From Thermococcus thermotolerans (GTDB lineage Archaea > Methanobacteriota_B > Thermococci > Thermococcales > Thermococcaceae): DNA of 64,000 nt. Below are positions 52,360 through 62,199 of the stretch, piece by piece; within the stretch, counting starts at the first letter, position 1; each line of letters opens with the position of its first letter. The translations under genes and the position numbers were made by a program. The stretch is taken from contig NZ_CP102602.1 in the NCBI RefSeq assembly GCF_024707485.1, forward strand, positions 806,001 to 870,000, given 5' to 3'. The notes under the pieces are model-generated. The model had not been told where the DNA came from. It did not search any database and saw nothing but the letters and a program-made list of their open reading frames with translations.

Positions 52360-53717
52360 TCCCTCTCCGAGAGCCAGGCTTTAAGGTTTTTGAGGTAGGG
52401 CAGTGTGGCTGACAGTATCACCGCGTAGAGGAGAAGCGTCAGGCCAACGCTGTAGGCAACGTAAGGTTCATCCGAGAATATCCTGAACGTAAGCGAGTCA
52501 ACGAAGTGGACGAGCGTCCAGTTGGGGTTCTCCACGTGCACGTGGAACCAGAAAGCCGAGGGCTGCATTATCGGCCAGACCCCGGCGTACACAGCGGTAA
52601 ACAGTGAGAGAATCGTCACGATGCCCCCATCAAAAGCGGCAAGGAGTATCAGGAACGCCACCAGGGGGACGAGGTACTGTGGATTGACGCGCCAGTAGGT
52701 GGCGGTGAAGACGGTGTACGCAAGGGCCGTGGAGGCGGCCAGATTTCTGCTAAATACGTGCCTGATAAACACCAGTGGGAGGAGAACGAGAGCCGGGATG
52801 TACCAGTACTGGAGAAGAAAAAGGGTGTCCTTTCCCTCCGCCATGTGGAGGTAAGTTGCGAGGCTCGAAATCCCGTTCATGCTGTATGAGACCGGAAGGG
52901 TGTAGGAAACTTCCATCCCTCTGAGCAAGTCTGGCAACTCCCTCAGGCTCGATGGACATAGGATTATCATGGGAAGGAACGGAAGAAGGCCGCCGAGCAG
53001 GAGAGAGACAATGCGCGGAATGGCCCTCTTGCTCCTCAGAAAGGCGTCCCAGATGGAGAGAAGCGCAGGGAATACCAGCGTGTGCTTGACCGCCAGAGAA
53101 AATCCGTAGAGGGCATAGGAGAGGCGCTCCCTCCGTGTCAGGTAAAGGCCAAGGAGGAAAAAGGCAAGCGCAAGTTCATCGAACATCCCGTAAACGGCCG
53201 AGACGTGTATCGTTATCGGATTGAGGTAATAGAGGGTAGCGCCAAGGAGGGCAAGCTTTTCGCTTTTCTCGCGGATTAGAAGATACAGGAAAATGGCCAC
53301 GGCCGTGTCGGCGAGGATGAAAACCAGCTTGACAGAAAAGGCCCACGCCGGGTCGATGTAAACGTAGTAGTTCCCGTCGCGCCAGAAGGCGTTGATTGAG
53401 CCGCCGACAAGGTACCTGACCAAGGCGAGCAGGTAAGCCATGACCGGACCGTAGACGTAGGGCCATGGGTAGGGCCAGCCCTTATTCCAGAAGTCGACTG
53501 CGTCAGCGTAAGCGTAGAAGCACGCGCGGTGTTCCAGCATAGTCCCGGCAAAGCCGTAGAACTGGGCCAGATCGCTGCCAGCCGAGTAGGGGGCCAGGAC
53601 GAGCCTTATTGACAGGCCCAGCAGGATGATGACAATCATCAGATGACCCGAACGTTCCAACCATTCCACCCCTAAGGGGGCCGTTAATTTCAACTTGAGG
53701 TTAGAAGAGTTCAACAT
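52344..53717 (-). CDS. Polytopic membrane glycosyltransferase (GT-C type)
   Basis: 457 residues with 11-12 membrane helices. An early loop has the Asp-rich [16 protein letters not shown], which resembles the GT-C acidic motif, and [15 protein letters not shown] and [15 protein letters not shown] are like DUF2029/PIG-M-type mannosyltransferases that use polyprenyl-phosphate sugars. It would act on the outer face in glycan assembly. ATG 53717 gives the longest reading; GTG 53669 and ATG 53639 are possible starts, since the likely TATA box overlaps 53720. Confidence 0.78.
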   Translation of the reverse strand: MLNSSNLKLKLTAPLGVEWLERSGHLMIVIILLGLSIRLVLAPYSAGSDLAQFYGFAGTMLEHRACFYAYADAVDFWNKGWPYPWPYVYGPVMAYLLALVRYLVGGSINAFWRDGNYYVYIDPAWAFSVKLVFILADTAVAIFLYLLIREKSEKLALLGATLYYLNPITIHVSAVYGMFDELALAFFLLGLYLTRRERLSYALYGFSLAVKHTLVFPALLSIWDAFLRSKRAIPRIVSLLLGGLLPFLPMIILCPSSLRELPDLLRGMEVSYTLPVSYSMNGISSLATYLHMAEGKDTLFLLQYWYIPALVLLPLVFIRHVFSRNLAASTALAYTVFTATYWRVNPQYLVPLVAFLILLAAFDGGIVTILSLFTAVYAGVWPIMQPSAFWFHVHVENPNWTLVHFVDSLTFRIFSDEPYVAYSVGLTLLLYAVILSATLPYLKNLKAWLSEREWVRT

Positions 53718-53761
53718 TTAAGGATTTAGGTAGGTGGTGGGGAACAGAAAATGGAAAAGGC

Positions 53762-54049
53762 TCACTCGCTTATGGCGGCCTTCCAAGCCTCAAGAACGGC
53801 CCTGGCCCTGTCGAATATCTTTTGAGCGGCCTCCTCAAGGGCCTTCTCCGGCGTTACCTTGCCGTCGGTGACGATCCTGAACTTCGGCTTCCTGGCCATG
53901 AGGACCGGGTGCTCTATGGTGTAGCCCGCGAAGGTCACGTGCTTGTTCTCGTGGAGCACCTCGTTGAGCAGGTTGGCGAAGGTGTGGTCTTCGCCCTCAA
54001 GGTAGAACTCAAGGACGTTTTCCTCACGCTTGATGACCTCAATCTTCAT
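53762..54049 (-). CDS. rpoL: DNA-directed RNA polymerase subunit L
   Basis: 95 residues. [30 protein letters not shown] is the Rpb11/AC19/RpoL dimerisation motif, broken only by this summary. It pairs with RpoD at the base of archaeal RNA polymerase. ATG 54049 follows GAGGGTGAGG; it overlaps the end of the DUF2067 gene by 11 bases. Third gene of the csl4 set. Confidence 0.95.
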   Translation of the reverse strand: MKIEVIKREENVLEFYLEGEDHTFANLLNEVLHENKHVTFAGYTIEHPVLMARKPKFRIVTDGKVTPEKALEEAAQKIFDRARAVLEAWKAAISE

Positions 54050-54671
54050 TTTCCTCACCCTCTAAGTGCTTAAGGAGCTCTTTCATCGCCTGCTCCTTGT
54101 TCTTCACCAGTTCGTATTTAAACTTATCCTCCTTCCACTCGGCCAGACCGAGCTCAACGAGCAGGTCGATGACCTCCATGGGGTCGAGATCCTTGAGAAC
54201 CGCCACGGGGAGGATGACCTCCCTTATCTGCCTGGTGGTCTGAAGGGAGATGTCCGAGAGGTACTCGCCGAGAGTGCCCGTCAGGGAGACCAGCTCTTCC
54301 CACGGCATGGACGTTATCAGCTCGCTCCCCCTCAGTTCAACGGTTTCACCTAGGAGTTCTAAGGTTTTCACAAGTATCGGGGTCGAGACGCTCGCCCCCG
54401 CTTCCCGGAGAATGTCGTCTATCGTGTAGCGGTAGAGGCCGCGCCTGTCGGGATACAGCTTAGCCCTGACGCGGCCGTGTATCTCCCGTATCTTGCGGAT
54501 GGCCTCCCTGATGTCGTCCTTCGTTCCCTGGACGTTTATCTTGAGGTCGTTGAGCTTGGCGTGGACGTAAATGAACGCCGGGAGGCGGATCCTCTGAATC
54601 TCTTTCAGGAACTCCTCCTTCTCCCTGTCGTCGCGGACGTGAATCGTTATTACCTTCTTTGCCCTCGCCAT
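54039..54671 (-). CDS. DUF2067 protein between Csl4 and RpoL
   Basis: 210 residues. It begins [20 protein letters not shown] and combines an alpha/beta N-terminal half ([19 protein letters not shown]) with a helical C-terminal half ([15 protein letters not shown]). The family is archaeal and unstudied; its steady place beside the exosome subunit Csl4 suggests an RNA role. AAGGTGTGAAC precedes ATG 54671; the gene begins three bases after csl4 ends. Confidence 0.85.
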   Translation of the reverse strand: MARAKKVITIHVRDDREKEEFLKEIQRIRLPAFIYVHAKLNDLKINVQGTKDDIREAIRKIREIHGRVRAKLYPDRRGLYRYTIDDILREAGASVSTPILVKTLELLGETVELRGSELITSMPWEELVSLTGTLGEYLSDISLQTTRQIREVILPVAVLKDLDPMEVIDLLVELGLAEWKEDKFKYELVKNKEQAMKELLKHLEGEENED

Positions 54672-54673
54672 GT

Positions 54674-55261
54674 TCACACCTTCAGTTTTCTATAATAGGC
54701 GGACAGCTTTCTGGTCTCAACGTGACCGCAACGGGGACAGATGAGCCTGTCACCGCGCCGGACTAGGGGTGTCCTGCACCGAGAACAGAGGGCGTAAATG
54801 ACACCCAAGTCATGCCCCCTCGTGGAGAGCTGTATTGGACTCTTCTCGTTCGCTATAACCCTGGCCCTTACGATATCACCGATCTTGAATTCGTTGGACA
54901 TGCCATCCACGTAGCCCTCCCTCACCTGGGAGATGTGGATTCCTGCGAGCTTCGATGTGGCTATCTCCCTGTCGTTTCTTCCCTCTATTTTAACGAGCTG
55001 GACTATCGCCGCCTGGGGCTTGACTTCTATAACCTTGGCTATGACTATGTCGCCAATCTGCGGAAGGGGCGGCGTATCGGTTACGGGTTCAACGCTGATT
55101 TCCATCCTGTCCGGGTCTATCCTTACTCTACCGGCTCTGATGGCGTAAAGCTCTCCATTATCCTCCTTAACGCCCTCGCCGGGAAAGTACTCCTCGATTA
55201 CACCGAGATAGTCTCCTGGGAGAACCAGGTCACCGTTTTTTACGCCTTTCTTTTCATCCAT
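54674..55261 (-). CDS. csl4: Exosome subunit Csl4
   Basis: 195 residues. An N-terminal beta domain (VLPGDYLGVIEEYFPGEG) is followed by an S1 RNA-binding domain (IGDIVIAKVIEVKPQAAIVQ) and a C-terminal zinc ribbon (CSRCRTPL, CPRCGHVE). Csl4 is a cap protein of the archaeal exosome that feeds RNA to the Rrp41-Rrp42 ring. GGAGGTGGAAGA precedes the ATG. Confidence 0.94.
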   Translation of the reverse strand: MDEKKGVKNGDLVLPGDYLGVIEEYFPGEGVKEDNGELYAIRAGRVRIDPDRMEISVEPVTDTPPLPQIGDIVIAKVIEVKPQAAIVQLVKIEGRNDREIATSKLAGIHISQVREGYVDGMSNEFKIGDIVRARVIANEKSPIQLSTRGHDLGVIYALCSRCRTPLVRRGDRLICPRCGHVETRKLSAYYRKLKV

Positions 55262-55321
55262 TCTTCCACCTCCATGGAAGTTCCCGCCAGGATTTTTTAA
55301 GCCTTTGCCATCTGGGGAGAA

Positions 55322-55328
55322 TTTATAA
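55322..55328 (+). promoter_or_regulatory. TATA box for thrS
   Basis: GAATTTATAAAGAC lies about 55 bases before ATG 55383. The oppositely directed csl4 has its own AT-rich box (GGCTTAAAAAATCC, minus, near 55290-55300). Confidence 0.5.
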
Positions 55329-55382
55329 AGACTGGGGGAAAAGTTTTAGTAATTCCAATTGAGCCTATGGTGGTGGTTAAGG

Positions 55383-57260
55383 ATGAGAATGCTTCTGATA
55401 CACAGCGACTATTTGGAATACGAGGTAAAAGACAAGGCCCTTAAGAATCCCGAGCCGATAAGCGAGGAGCAGAGGAAGGGCAGACTCGACGAGGTTCTGG
55501 CTGTATTCATAAGCGTTGAAAGGGTCGATGAGACCAACCCGGAAGAAGTCGTTGAGAAGGCTCTCACCGAGATTAAGGACGTTGCCGGCCAGGTTAAGGC
55601 CAGCAGGGTCTTTGTGTATCCCTTTGCGCACCTCAGCAGCGAGCTTGCAAAGCCGGATGTGGCCCTTGACGTCCTCAGAAAGCTTGAGGAGCGCCTCAGG
55701 GAGGAGGGCTTCGAGGTCAAGCGCGCCCCCTTCGGGTATTACAAGGCATTCAAGCTGAGCTGCAAGGGACACCCGCTGGCGGAGCTCAGCAGGACGATAG
55801 TTCCAACGGGAGAGGTAAAAGCCGAAGAGGTTCCTGAGGCCCTGAAGAAAGAGGAGGAGCTCGTAAGCTACTGGTACATACTCACCCCAGAGGGCGAGCT
55901 GATTGAGGTTGACAAGTTCGACTTCACCGGTCACGAGAACCTCAGGAAGTTCGCCAACTACGAAATAAGCAAGAGCCGGATAGCCGACAGGGAGCCGCCC
56001 CACGTCAGGATAATGCTCGACCACGAGCTGGTTGACTACGAGCCCGGAAGCGACCCCGGAAACCTCCGCTATTACCCAAAGGGCAGGCTCATCAAGGGAT
56101 TGCTTGAGCAGTACGTCACCGAGAAGGTCGTTGAGTACGGAGCCATGGAGGTCGAGACGCCGATTATGTACGACTTCGAACACCCGGCGCTTGAGAAATA
56201 CCTCAACCGCTTCCCTGCAAGGCAGTACGTCGTCAAGAGCGGAGACAAGAAGTTCTTCCTCCGCTTCGCGGCATGCTTCGGCCAGTTCCTCATCAAGAAG
56301 GATGCCACGATAAGCTACAGGCACTTACCGCTCAGGATGTACGAGCTTACGAGATACTCCTTCAGGCGCGAGAAGAGCGGTGAGCTTTCAGGTCTGAGAA
56401 GGCTTAGGGCATTCACGATGCCCGATATGCACACTGTCGCCAAAGACCTCAAGCAGGCAATGGCCGAGTTCAAGAAGCAGTACAAGCTCAGCATGGAGGT
56501 TCTTAAGGGTGTTGGTTTAACGCCCGAAGATTACGAAGTGGCAATACGCTTCACCAGAGACTTCTGGGAGGCCAACAAGGACTTCGTCGTTGAGCTGGCG
56601 AGAATAATCGGCAAACCGGTTCTCATAGAAATGTGGGATCAGAGGTTCTTCTACTTTATCCTCAAGTTTGAGTTCAACTTCGTGGACAACCTCGACAAGG
56701 CAGCGGCTTTAAGCACAGTCCAGATAGACGTCGAGAACGCCCAGCGCTTTGGAATAACCTACTACGACGAGGAGGGCAAGGAGAAGCACCCGCTCATACT
56801 CCACTGCTCCCCGAGCGGAGCAATCGAGAGGGTCATGTATGCAATCCTTGAGAAGCAGGCAAAACTGCAGGCCAAGGGCGTAAAGCCAATGCTTCCCCTC
56901 TGGCTCAGCCCGATACAGGTACGCGTAATCCCAGTCAGCGACGAGGTTCTTGACTATGCCCTCTACGTGGCGGGGAAGCTTGAAGGGGCGAAGATAAGGG
57001 TTGACGTCGACGACACCGGCGACAGGCTCAACAAGAAGATAAGGAAGGCCGAGAAGGAGTGGATACCCTACGTCATCGTCGTCGGCAGGAACGAGAAGGA
57101 GCAGAACACGATAACCGTCAGGAGAAGGAGCGACGGAAAGCAGGTAGAAATGCAGCTCGAAGACCTGATAAAGGAGATAAGGAGCCAGACCGAGGGCTTT
57201 CCGTATAAGCCGAGGCCCCTGCCGCTCCTCCTATCAAAGAGGCCCAAGTTTAGGGGCTGA
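55383..57260 (+). CDS. thrS: Threonyl-tRNA synthetase, archaeal type
   Basis: 625 residues. The N-terminal 140 residues ([20 protein letters not shown]) are the archaeal D-aminoacyl-deacylase-like editing domain that clears Ser-tRNA(Thr). The class II core follows with [32 protein letters not shown] (motif 2) and [11 protein letters not shown] (motif 3 region), and the C-terminal anticodon-binding domain holds [18 protein letters not shown] 55383 has GGTGGTTAAGG before it; the reading from 55359 is not needed. Confidence 0.95.
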   Translation: MRMLLIHSDYLEYEVKDKALKNPEPISEEQRKGRLDEVLAVFISVERVDETNPEEVVEKALTEIKDVAGQVKASRVFVYPFAHLSSELAKPDVALDVLRKLEERLREEGFEVKRAPFGYYKAFKLSCKGHPLAELSRTIVPTGEVKAEEVPEALKKEEELVSYWYILTPEGELIEVDKFDFTGHENLRKFANYEISKSRIADREPPHVRIMLDHELVDYEPGSDPGNLRYYPKGRLIKGLLEQYVTEKVVEYGAMEVETPIMYDFEHPALEKYLNRFPARQYVVKSGDKKFFLRFAACFGQFLIKKDATISYRHLPLRMYELTRYSFRREKSGELSGLRRLRAFTMPDMHTVAKDLKQAMAEFKKQYKLSMEVLKGVGLTPEDYEVAIRFTRDFWEANKDFVVELARIIGKPVLIEMWDQRFFYFILKFEFNFVDNLDKAAALSTVQIDVENAQRFGITYYDEEGKEKHPLILHCSPSGAIERVMYAILEKQAKLQAKGVKPMLPLWLSPIQVRVIPVSDEVLDYALYVAGKLEGAKIRVDVDDTGDRLNKKIRKAEKEWIPYVIVVGRNEKEQNTITVRRRSDGKQVEMQLEDLIKEIRSQTEGFPYKPRPLPLLLSKRPKFRG

Positions 57261-57984
57261 TTTTTCTTACCCTCAGCTTTTCCATCCCCTTTCTCTTTGT
57301 AACGCGGAACGAGTACATCTCCGGTTCAAAGTCCTCGTAAGGTGCGGATAGCAGATACAGTGATTCTTTAAGCCCCGTTTCTTCAAGCCAGGACTTGGCA
57401 AGGATCACATAATCGCTTATCCCCGAAACCCACGCCACAAACCTGGTCGAGACAACGTCTCTGTTGAGGGCCAGCACCAGTATGGAGTCTGGAAGCTGGT
57501 GGGTTCTGGATGCGAGGGTCTGGTTGAGAAGCTTCAGAGTATTGTCCTCCCCTAGGAGCAGAGAGACTCCATCGAGGGTGTAAACCAGACGGAAAACCGG
57601 TCGGTCTTGAATGAGGTCCTTCAGGTGGGTGTTGTATATGCGGTCTATCTTTGGATTGAGGGTCTCCGGCTCGACTTTGTCCAGATAAAAAACGTTTGGA
57701 ATGGACTCCCTTGAGCCGTATCTTGTTCCAAAGAGATCTATAACAGCCACATCGCCATTTCGAAGTGCCCTTTCCATATCAAAGCCAACCGTGCTCGCTT
57801 TCCTTATGAACGACCTGATGGGGCCCAAGTAGTTGGATATTATACTGACGCGGCCGTTCTCAACCGCGTGCCTGAGGAGAAGGAGGGGTATCCTCCAAGC
57901 GGAAGAATAGGCGTCGTAGACAATGCTGACGGTGGAACCCGGGAGGTATTCCTCCCGAAAGAGGTCGATGACGTTCATTTCCAT
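57250..57984 (-). CDS. Uncharacterised RecA/KaiC-like protein without a P-loop
   Basis: 244 residues. [20 protein letters not shown] stands where a Walker A would be but lacks [16 protein letters not shown] and [13 protein letters not shown] look like the following strand and Walker B. Such decayed RecA-fold proteins (possibly DUF257) are expanded in Thermococcales. The role is unknown. GGGGGAAGGCGA precedes ATG 57984. It is convergent with thrS, overlapping by 11 bases. Confidence 0.7.
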   Translation of the reverse strand: MEMNVIDLFREEYLPGSTVSIVYDAYSSAWRIPLLLLRHAVENGRVSIISNYLGPIRSFIRKASTVGFDMERALRNGDVAVIDLFGTRYGSRESIPNVFYLDKVEPETLNPKIDRIYNTHLKDLIQDRPVFRLVYTLDGVSLLLGEDNTLKLLNQTLASRTHQLPDSILVLALNRDVVSTRFVAWVSGISDYVILAKSWLEETGLKESLYLLSAPYEDFEPEMYSFRVTKRKGMEKLRVRKISP

Positions 57985-58030
57985 TCGCCTTCCCCCCATA
58001 AAGTTGAGGGGAAGAACATTGTAAAGTACA

Positions 58031-58705
58031 TCATGTCCCCGTCATACCCGCCATTATCTCGTCGAGGAAGTCCTTTGCCTCCTCGCTGAACTCCTTGAGG
58101 GGAACCTCCTTACCGTACTTGTCGTAGATTTTGCCGTCTCTGAAGTTTATTTCAAAGACCTCATAGCGCTCTTCACTCTGCTCGTGGTGTTTTATCCCGT
58201 GCCCCTTGAGGTGCCTCTCAAGGCTCTCGACGTCAACGTACTTTCCGCATTCCCTGCACTTGTAGAACTGCCAGAATACGTAGTCCTGGCCGGCGAGCAT
58301 GTTGTTCTTGATGTGGTTGATGAGAGCCCCGCCGAGGTACTCGTAGAAGTCCTCCTGGATTAAACCCCCATCGTTCTCGACTACCTTGAACCCGCTCCAG
58401 ACTATGTGGTCGTTTATATCCGCCAGGGTTGCCTTAAGATAGCGGTATGTGAGTATGAAGACCCCGTTGTGGACGAAAAAGACGCTCTTGTCTGGTATGG
58501 CTATTATCCTTATCCCCTTGGCCCCGTTTTCGGCCATCTTCTCAGCATGCTCCCTGTTGTCGGCGACCTCTATTGTGACCCTGACGTTGCTCTTCTTGTG
58601 GACCCCGATGATGCTCTCACCGTTTATCTCCCAGTGATAGTCATCCAGGTATCTCACCTGGGCATAGACCTTCTTGATCCTCGGACTCAGCTCACCGTAG
58701 GCCAT
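58031..58705 (-). CDS. Uncharacterised protein with a C2H2-like zinc finger
   Basis: 224 residues. Residues 150-169 read [20 protein letters not shown]: Cys 150, Cys 153, His 165, His 169, a C-X2-C-X11-H-X3-H pattern close to eukaryotic C2H2 fingers. The N-terminal 140 residues are a beta-rich domain ([20 protein letters not shown]). GGTGGTGATTA precedes the ATG. Single fingers of this sort in archaea may bind nucleic acid or protein; nothing more can be said. Confidence 0.75.
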   Translation of the reverse strand: MAYGELSPRIKKVYAQVRYLDDYHWEINGESIIGVHKKSNVRVTIEVADNREHAEKMAENGAKGIRIIAIPDKSVFFVHNGVFILTYRYLKATLADINDHIVWSGFKVVENDGGLIQEDFYEYLGGALINHIKNNMLAGQDYVFWQFYKCRECGKYVDVESLERHLKGHGIKHHEQSEERYEVFEINFRDGKIYDKYGKEVPLKEFSEEAKDFLDEIMAGMTGT

Positions 58706-58805
58706 TAATCACCACCGTGAGGAAATCGTGCCCAACGTTAATAAGCTTTAGCGGAAAATTTTAAAAAGGGTCGTTCTGGGTGGGGAAGCGAGCGATGGAG
58801 AAACG

Positions 58806-59600
58806 CTACCTTCCGAAGCGCCTCTGCCTCTTCTGGTACTCGCGGATGATTCTGAGGAAGTCTATCTTCCTGAACTCGGGGAAGTAAACGTCAACAAAGA
58901 AGAGCTCGCTGTAGGCGATTTGATACAGGAGGAAGTTGCTTATCCTCTCCTCCCCGCCGGTCCTTATGACTATGTCTGGGTCGGGCATGTTGGGATAGTA
59001 CAGGTACTCCTTTATGAGCTCCTCATCAACGTCCTCCGGCTTTATCCTTCCGGCCAGAGCATCCCTTACGATGTCCCGCACGGCATCGGCTATTTCGCTC
59101 CTTCCCCCGTAGGCAAGGGCGATGTTGAGGGTATAGTTGCCGTACTTCCGCGTGGCCTTCTCCGCCTCCTCCGCGGCTCTCCTGACGTTCTCAGGCAAGA
59201 GTTCCTTCCTCCCAAGGACGTTCACCCGGATTCCGTACTTGTGAACCCTCTCATCCTCCACGAGCTCCTTGAACTTCTCCTCGAAGAGGTTCATGAGGGC
59301 GTTTACCTCCTCGGGAGTTCTCTTGAAGTTCTCGGTGGAGAAGGCGTAAACGGTAAGCGTCCTTATGTCGAGCTCGCGGCACCACTCAAGTATCTCCTCA
59401 AGCTTCCGGGAGCCGAAAAGGTGGCCGTACCACGGGGGCTTCTCCAGCTTCCGCGCCCATCTCCTGTTTCCGTCCATTATTATGGCCACGTGCTTCGGGA
59501 TTCTCCCGGACTTAACCCTGTCCAGAAGGTAGCTTTCGTAGAGGTCATAGACGGGCTTGAATAAAATGTGGGGAACGTGGGAGAGGAGGCGGGAAATCAT
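58806..59600 (-). CDS. uppS: Cis-polyprenyl diphosphate synthase (UppS-like)
   Basis: 264 residues. AIIMDGNRRWARK is the signature with catalytic Asp, TVYAFSTENFKR and PDIVIRTGGEERISNFLLYQ the substrate motifs. In archaea it makes the C50-60 polyprenyl (dolichol-type) carrier used for protein glycosylation. The N-terminal 35 residues are an added hydrophobic/basic extension that may attach it to the membrane. ATG 59600 follows AGTGATGGTC. It lies just downstream of the carbonic anhydrase gene. Confidence 0.93.
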   Translation of the reverse strand: MISRLLSHVPHILFKPVYDLYESYLLDRVKSGRIPKHVAIIMDGNRRWARKLEKPPWYGHLFGSRKLEEILEWCRELDIRTLTVYAFSTENFKRTPEEVNALMNLFEEKFKELVEDERVHKYGIRVNVLGRKELLPENVRRAAEEAEKATRKYGNYTLNIALAYGGRSEIADAVRDIVRDALAGRIKPEDVDEELIKEYLYYPNMPDPDIVIRTGGEERISNFLLYQIAYSELFFVDVYFPEFRKIDFLRIIREYQKRQRRFGR

Positions 59601-59605
59601 GACCA

Positions 59606-60130
59606 TCACTCAATTTTTTTCCTGCCTGAGAGATGCATCTCGGCAAGCTCGATGTAAATCTCGGCGTTCTTCTTCGTCCACTCGATTTCCTCCTCGCTGA
59701 GCTGCCTGACGACTTTGCCGGGAACGCCGACGACCAGGCTGTAGTCCGGTATCTCCTTGCCGGGCGGCACGAGAGCGCCGGCGCCGATGACGACGTGCTT
59801 GCCTATCTTCGCTCCGTCAAGTATGACGGCACCCATACCTATGATGGTGTAGTCGCCTATTTCAGCGCCGTGAACCACTGCATTGTGACCGATGGTGACG
59901 TACTTGCCTATTATGGTGGGCTGTCCATGGGAGGTGTGTATGCTGACGTTGTCCTGGATGTTAGAGCCTTCGCCGACATGGATTCTCTCTATGTCACCCC
60001 TCAGAACAGCCGACGGCCAGACGCTTGTCTTTGCCTCAAGAACGACATCGCCTATGACCGAAGCGGTCTCATCGATGAAAGCGGTCTCGTGAATTTTAGG
60101 CTTCTTTCCGGCCAACTCATAAATCGCCAT
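59606..60130 (-). CDS. Gamma-class carbonic anhydrase-like protein
   Basis: 174 residues. Left-handed beta-helix hexapeptides (ASVIGDVVLEAKTSVWPSAV, GSNIQDNVSIH) run through it, and the zinc histidines lie in SIHTSHGQ and GHNAVVHGAEIG. The length matches Thermococcales Cam homologues. ATG 60130 follows CCGGTGATTGAC; the frame is open further to 60202 but this start has the better site. It catalyses CO2/bicarbonate conversion in active members. Confidence 0.9.
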   Translation of the reverse strand: MAIYELAGKKPKIHETAFIDETASVIGDVVLEAKTSVWPSAVLRGDIERIHVGEGSNIQDNVSIHTSHGQPTIIGKYVTIGHNAVVHGAEIGDYTIIGMGAVILDGAKIGKHVVIGAGALVPPGKEIPDYSLVVGVPGKVVRQLSEEEIEWTKKNAEIYIELAEMHLSGRKKIE

Positions 60131-60201
60131 GTCAATCACCGGCCTTAACTCCTCGACATAGCTTATAAACCTAACCGGGCAATATAGGATGAGGGAGTGC
60201 A

Positions 60202-60603
60202 ATGAAGTACAGAAGGGGTGCGGGCGCGGAAAGGGAGCTTATAAAGATGCTCGAAAAGGCCGGTTTCGCGGTGGTGCGCTCCGCCGGGAGCAAGAAGGTC
60301 GATATCGTGGCCGGCAACGGAAAGGTTCACCTCTGCATAGAGGTGAAGAGTACCAGAGAGGAAAGGCTCTACTTCAGCAGAGAGGATTATGAAAAGCTCG
60401 TCTCCTTTGCAGGAAAGTTCGGCGCAAAGCCGGTTATAGCGGTCAAGTTCATAAACAACGGCTGGCGTTTCTTCCTGCCGGAGAGCCTCGAAAAAAGCGG
60501 CAAAAACTATAAGGTCAGCCTGCAAACAAAGAACTATCTTACCTTTGACGAAGTTATCGGAAGGCAGAGGTCCCTCGAAGGGGTGGTAAGGGGTGAAGTC
60601 TAA
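60202..60603 (+). CDS. hjc: Holliday junction resolvase Hjc
   Basis: 133 residues. RRGAGAERELIKMLEKAGF with catalytic Glu, VVRSAGSKKVDIVAGNG with the Asp, and LCIEVKSTRE with E-x-K make the archaeal Hjc nuclease site. It cuts four-way DNA junctions symmetrically as a dimer. The last 11 bases overlap the surface protein gene. Confidence 0.95.
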   Translation: MKYRRGAGAERELIKMLEKAGFAVVRSAGSKKVDIVAGNGKVHLCIEVKSTREERLYFSREDYEKLVSFAGKFGAKPVIAVKFINNGWRFFLPESLEKSGKNYKVSLQTKNYLTFDEVIGRQRSLEGVVRGEV

Positions 60604-62119
60604 GGCCATACTGCTGATAATCCTGCTGATCCCGATTTTTCTCCCGAGGGTGAGCGCCCAGTCGCCTCTTGTAATCGTCCCGCTCAACGACAACTTTACC
60701 GGTGTCCCGGGAGATACCATAATAATTCCCTTCCAGCTCAGGAATCTGGGAAACCAGACCGTATCAAACGTTACAGTGTACGTTACCGGCCCCGCGGAGG
60801 GTTTTCTATACGGAAGCAAGGTCATCAGGGAGCCCATTGAACCGAATGGCACAGTTCAGGATACAATATCCGTCAAACTCCTCAACCTCGACCCGGGAAG
60901 GTACAACCTGACCATCGTGGCCAGAGCGGGTTCAAGCTACTCGGAGGCCAGGATAACGATCAGCGTGAAGACTCTGGTGGACTACGCCCTGAGGATAGAC
61001 GTCAACGATGAGTACACCTACGGCAGCAACGTTACGGCACTGCTTAAGATAACGTCCCAGGCAAACGGGGTCATCATAGGCAGACTCGGGTACACCCTCT
61101 CACGCGATGGAACCGTTCTGGAGACGTTTACCACGACCATATACCTCAGACCCGGAGAGAGCTGGGTTAAGGAGCTGAAGTTAACGACTCCCAGAGTCGG
61201 GGACTACTCGGTGTACTTCTGGGCCAACTTCAGCGGAAGGTTCAAGAGCAAGAGGGCAACGTTCCGCGTTTATCAGAGAAATCTGAGGTACGATGCGTAC
61301 TTCAAGGACGGAGCAATATACGTCCACGTTTACGACGAAAACAGGCAGGGAGTGCCGGACATCTCCGTTAAGATAAACGGAATCCCCTTCAAAACAGACG
61401 ACGGTGGAACGGTCTCATACCTTGTGGAGAAGCCGGGAACATACGAAGTCGTTCTGAATCTCGATGGAAAGATAGTGACGACCTTCGTCGAGGTCAGAAA
61501 GCTCTTTTTGAGCGCCACCCAGGAAAACGAGACCCTCCTGGTGAGGGTGGTGGACTCGACCGGAAAGCCGGTTCCTAACATAACCGTCACCGCTTCAGGG
61601 CCCCTCGGAAAGGACTACTCGGCAACGAACTCATCCGGTATCGCCGAGATAGACCTGGAAAAAACGGGTTACGGAACTATAATGCTCCGCGCGGAGAGCA
61701 GCAGGTACATGGGAGGGGAAACCAGTGTGAAAGTTGCCCCGCCGGCTAAGCCAACGCAGACCCCAACGACTACCACCACTCCACCGGCCGTCACAACGAC
61801 GACTCCGGCGAAGCCCCCAAAGAACTACGGGCCGCTGGCGGCGATACTGCTGATAGCGGGTGTTCTGCTGGCTGGAACATCTTACTTAGCCTTCTTCAGG
61901 CCGATAATCCAGGAGGAGATGCTGGACAGGTATTACTTCGTCAAGGTTAGAGCGCCAAAGCTCAGGGTCATGGAGGGATTCAGGTTCGAGAAGGGTGTCA
62001 ACGCAATAGAGGTCAAGGCCACCAAGGGAAGGGCGGAGATCAAGGACGGGCTCATTGTGTGGGAGATAGAGCACCTTGAGCCCGAGGAGGAGGCCTACCT
62101 GCAGGTCATCCTGGGCTGA
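60593..62119 (+). CDS. Single-pass surface protein with Ig-like domains and a cytoplasmic domain
   Basis: 508 residues. Signal peptide (LLIILLIPIFLPRVSAQ) then three or four beta-sandwich domains of CARDB/NEW3-type (PLNDNFTGVPGDTIIIPFQL; DENRQGVPDISVKING) with many N-glycosylation sequons, a Thr/Pro-rich linker (about 386-412), one membrane helix (LAAILLIAGVLLAGTSYLAF) and about 70 residues inside (ATKGRAEIKDGLIVWEIEHL). The GTG start overlaps hjc and follows GGTGGTAAGG. Function unknown; it may be envelope assembly or sensing. Confidence 0.8.
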   Translation: MKSKAILLIILLIPIFLPRVSAQSPLVIVPLNDNFTGVPGDTIIIPFQLRNLGNQTVSNVTVYVTGPAEGFLYGSKVIREPIEPNGTVQDTISVKLLNLDPGRYNLTIVARAGSSYSEARITISVKTLVDYALRIDVNDEYTYGSNVTALLKITSQANGVIIGRLGYTLSRDGTVLETFTTTIYLRPGESWVKELKLTTPRVGDYSVYFWANFSGRFKSKRATFRVYQRNLRYDAYFKDGAIYVHVYDENRQGVPDISVKINGIPFKTDDGGTVSYLVEKPGTYEVVLNLDGKIVTTFVEVRKLFLSATQENETLLVRVVDSTGKPVPNITVTASGPLGKDYSATNSSGIAEIDLEKTGYGTIMLRAESSRYMGGETSVKVAPPAKPTQTPTTTTTPPAVTTTTPAKPPKNYGPLAAILLIAGVLLAGTSYLAFFRPIIQEEMLDRYYFVKVRAPKLRVMEGFRFEKGVNAIEVKATKGRAEIKDGLIVWEIEHLEPEEEAYLQVILG

Positions 62120-62126
62120 GTCCCCC

Positions 62127-62140
62127 TATCTTTTTCTTTC
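62127..62140 (+). terminator. T-rich terminator
   Basis: TATCTTTTTCTTTCG follows the surface protein stop by about ten bases and precedes the next promoter. Confidence 0.4.
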
Positions 62141-62146
62141 GCAAAC

Positions 62147-62154
62147 CTTATTAA
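62147..62154 (+). promoter_or_regulatory. TATA box of the M42 aminopeptidase gene
   Basis: CAAACCTTATTAACAC lies about 50 bases before ATG 62200, with the ribosome binding site AAAGGAGG at 62184-62191. Confidence 0.5.
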
Positions 62155-62199
62155 CACGGGCAAACACATTCAGATGGTAATCTAAAGGAGGCGAAAGCC

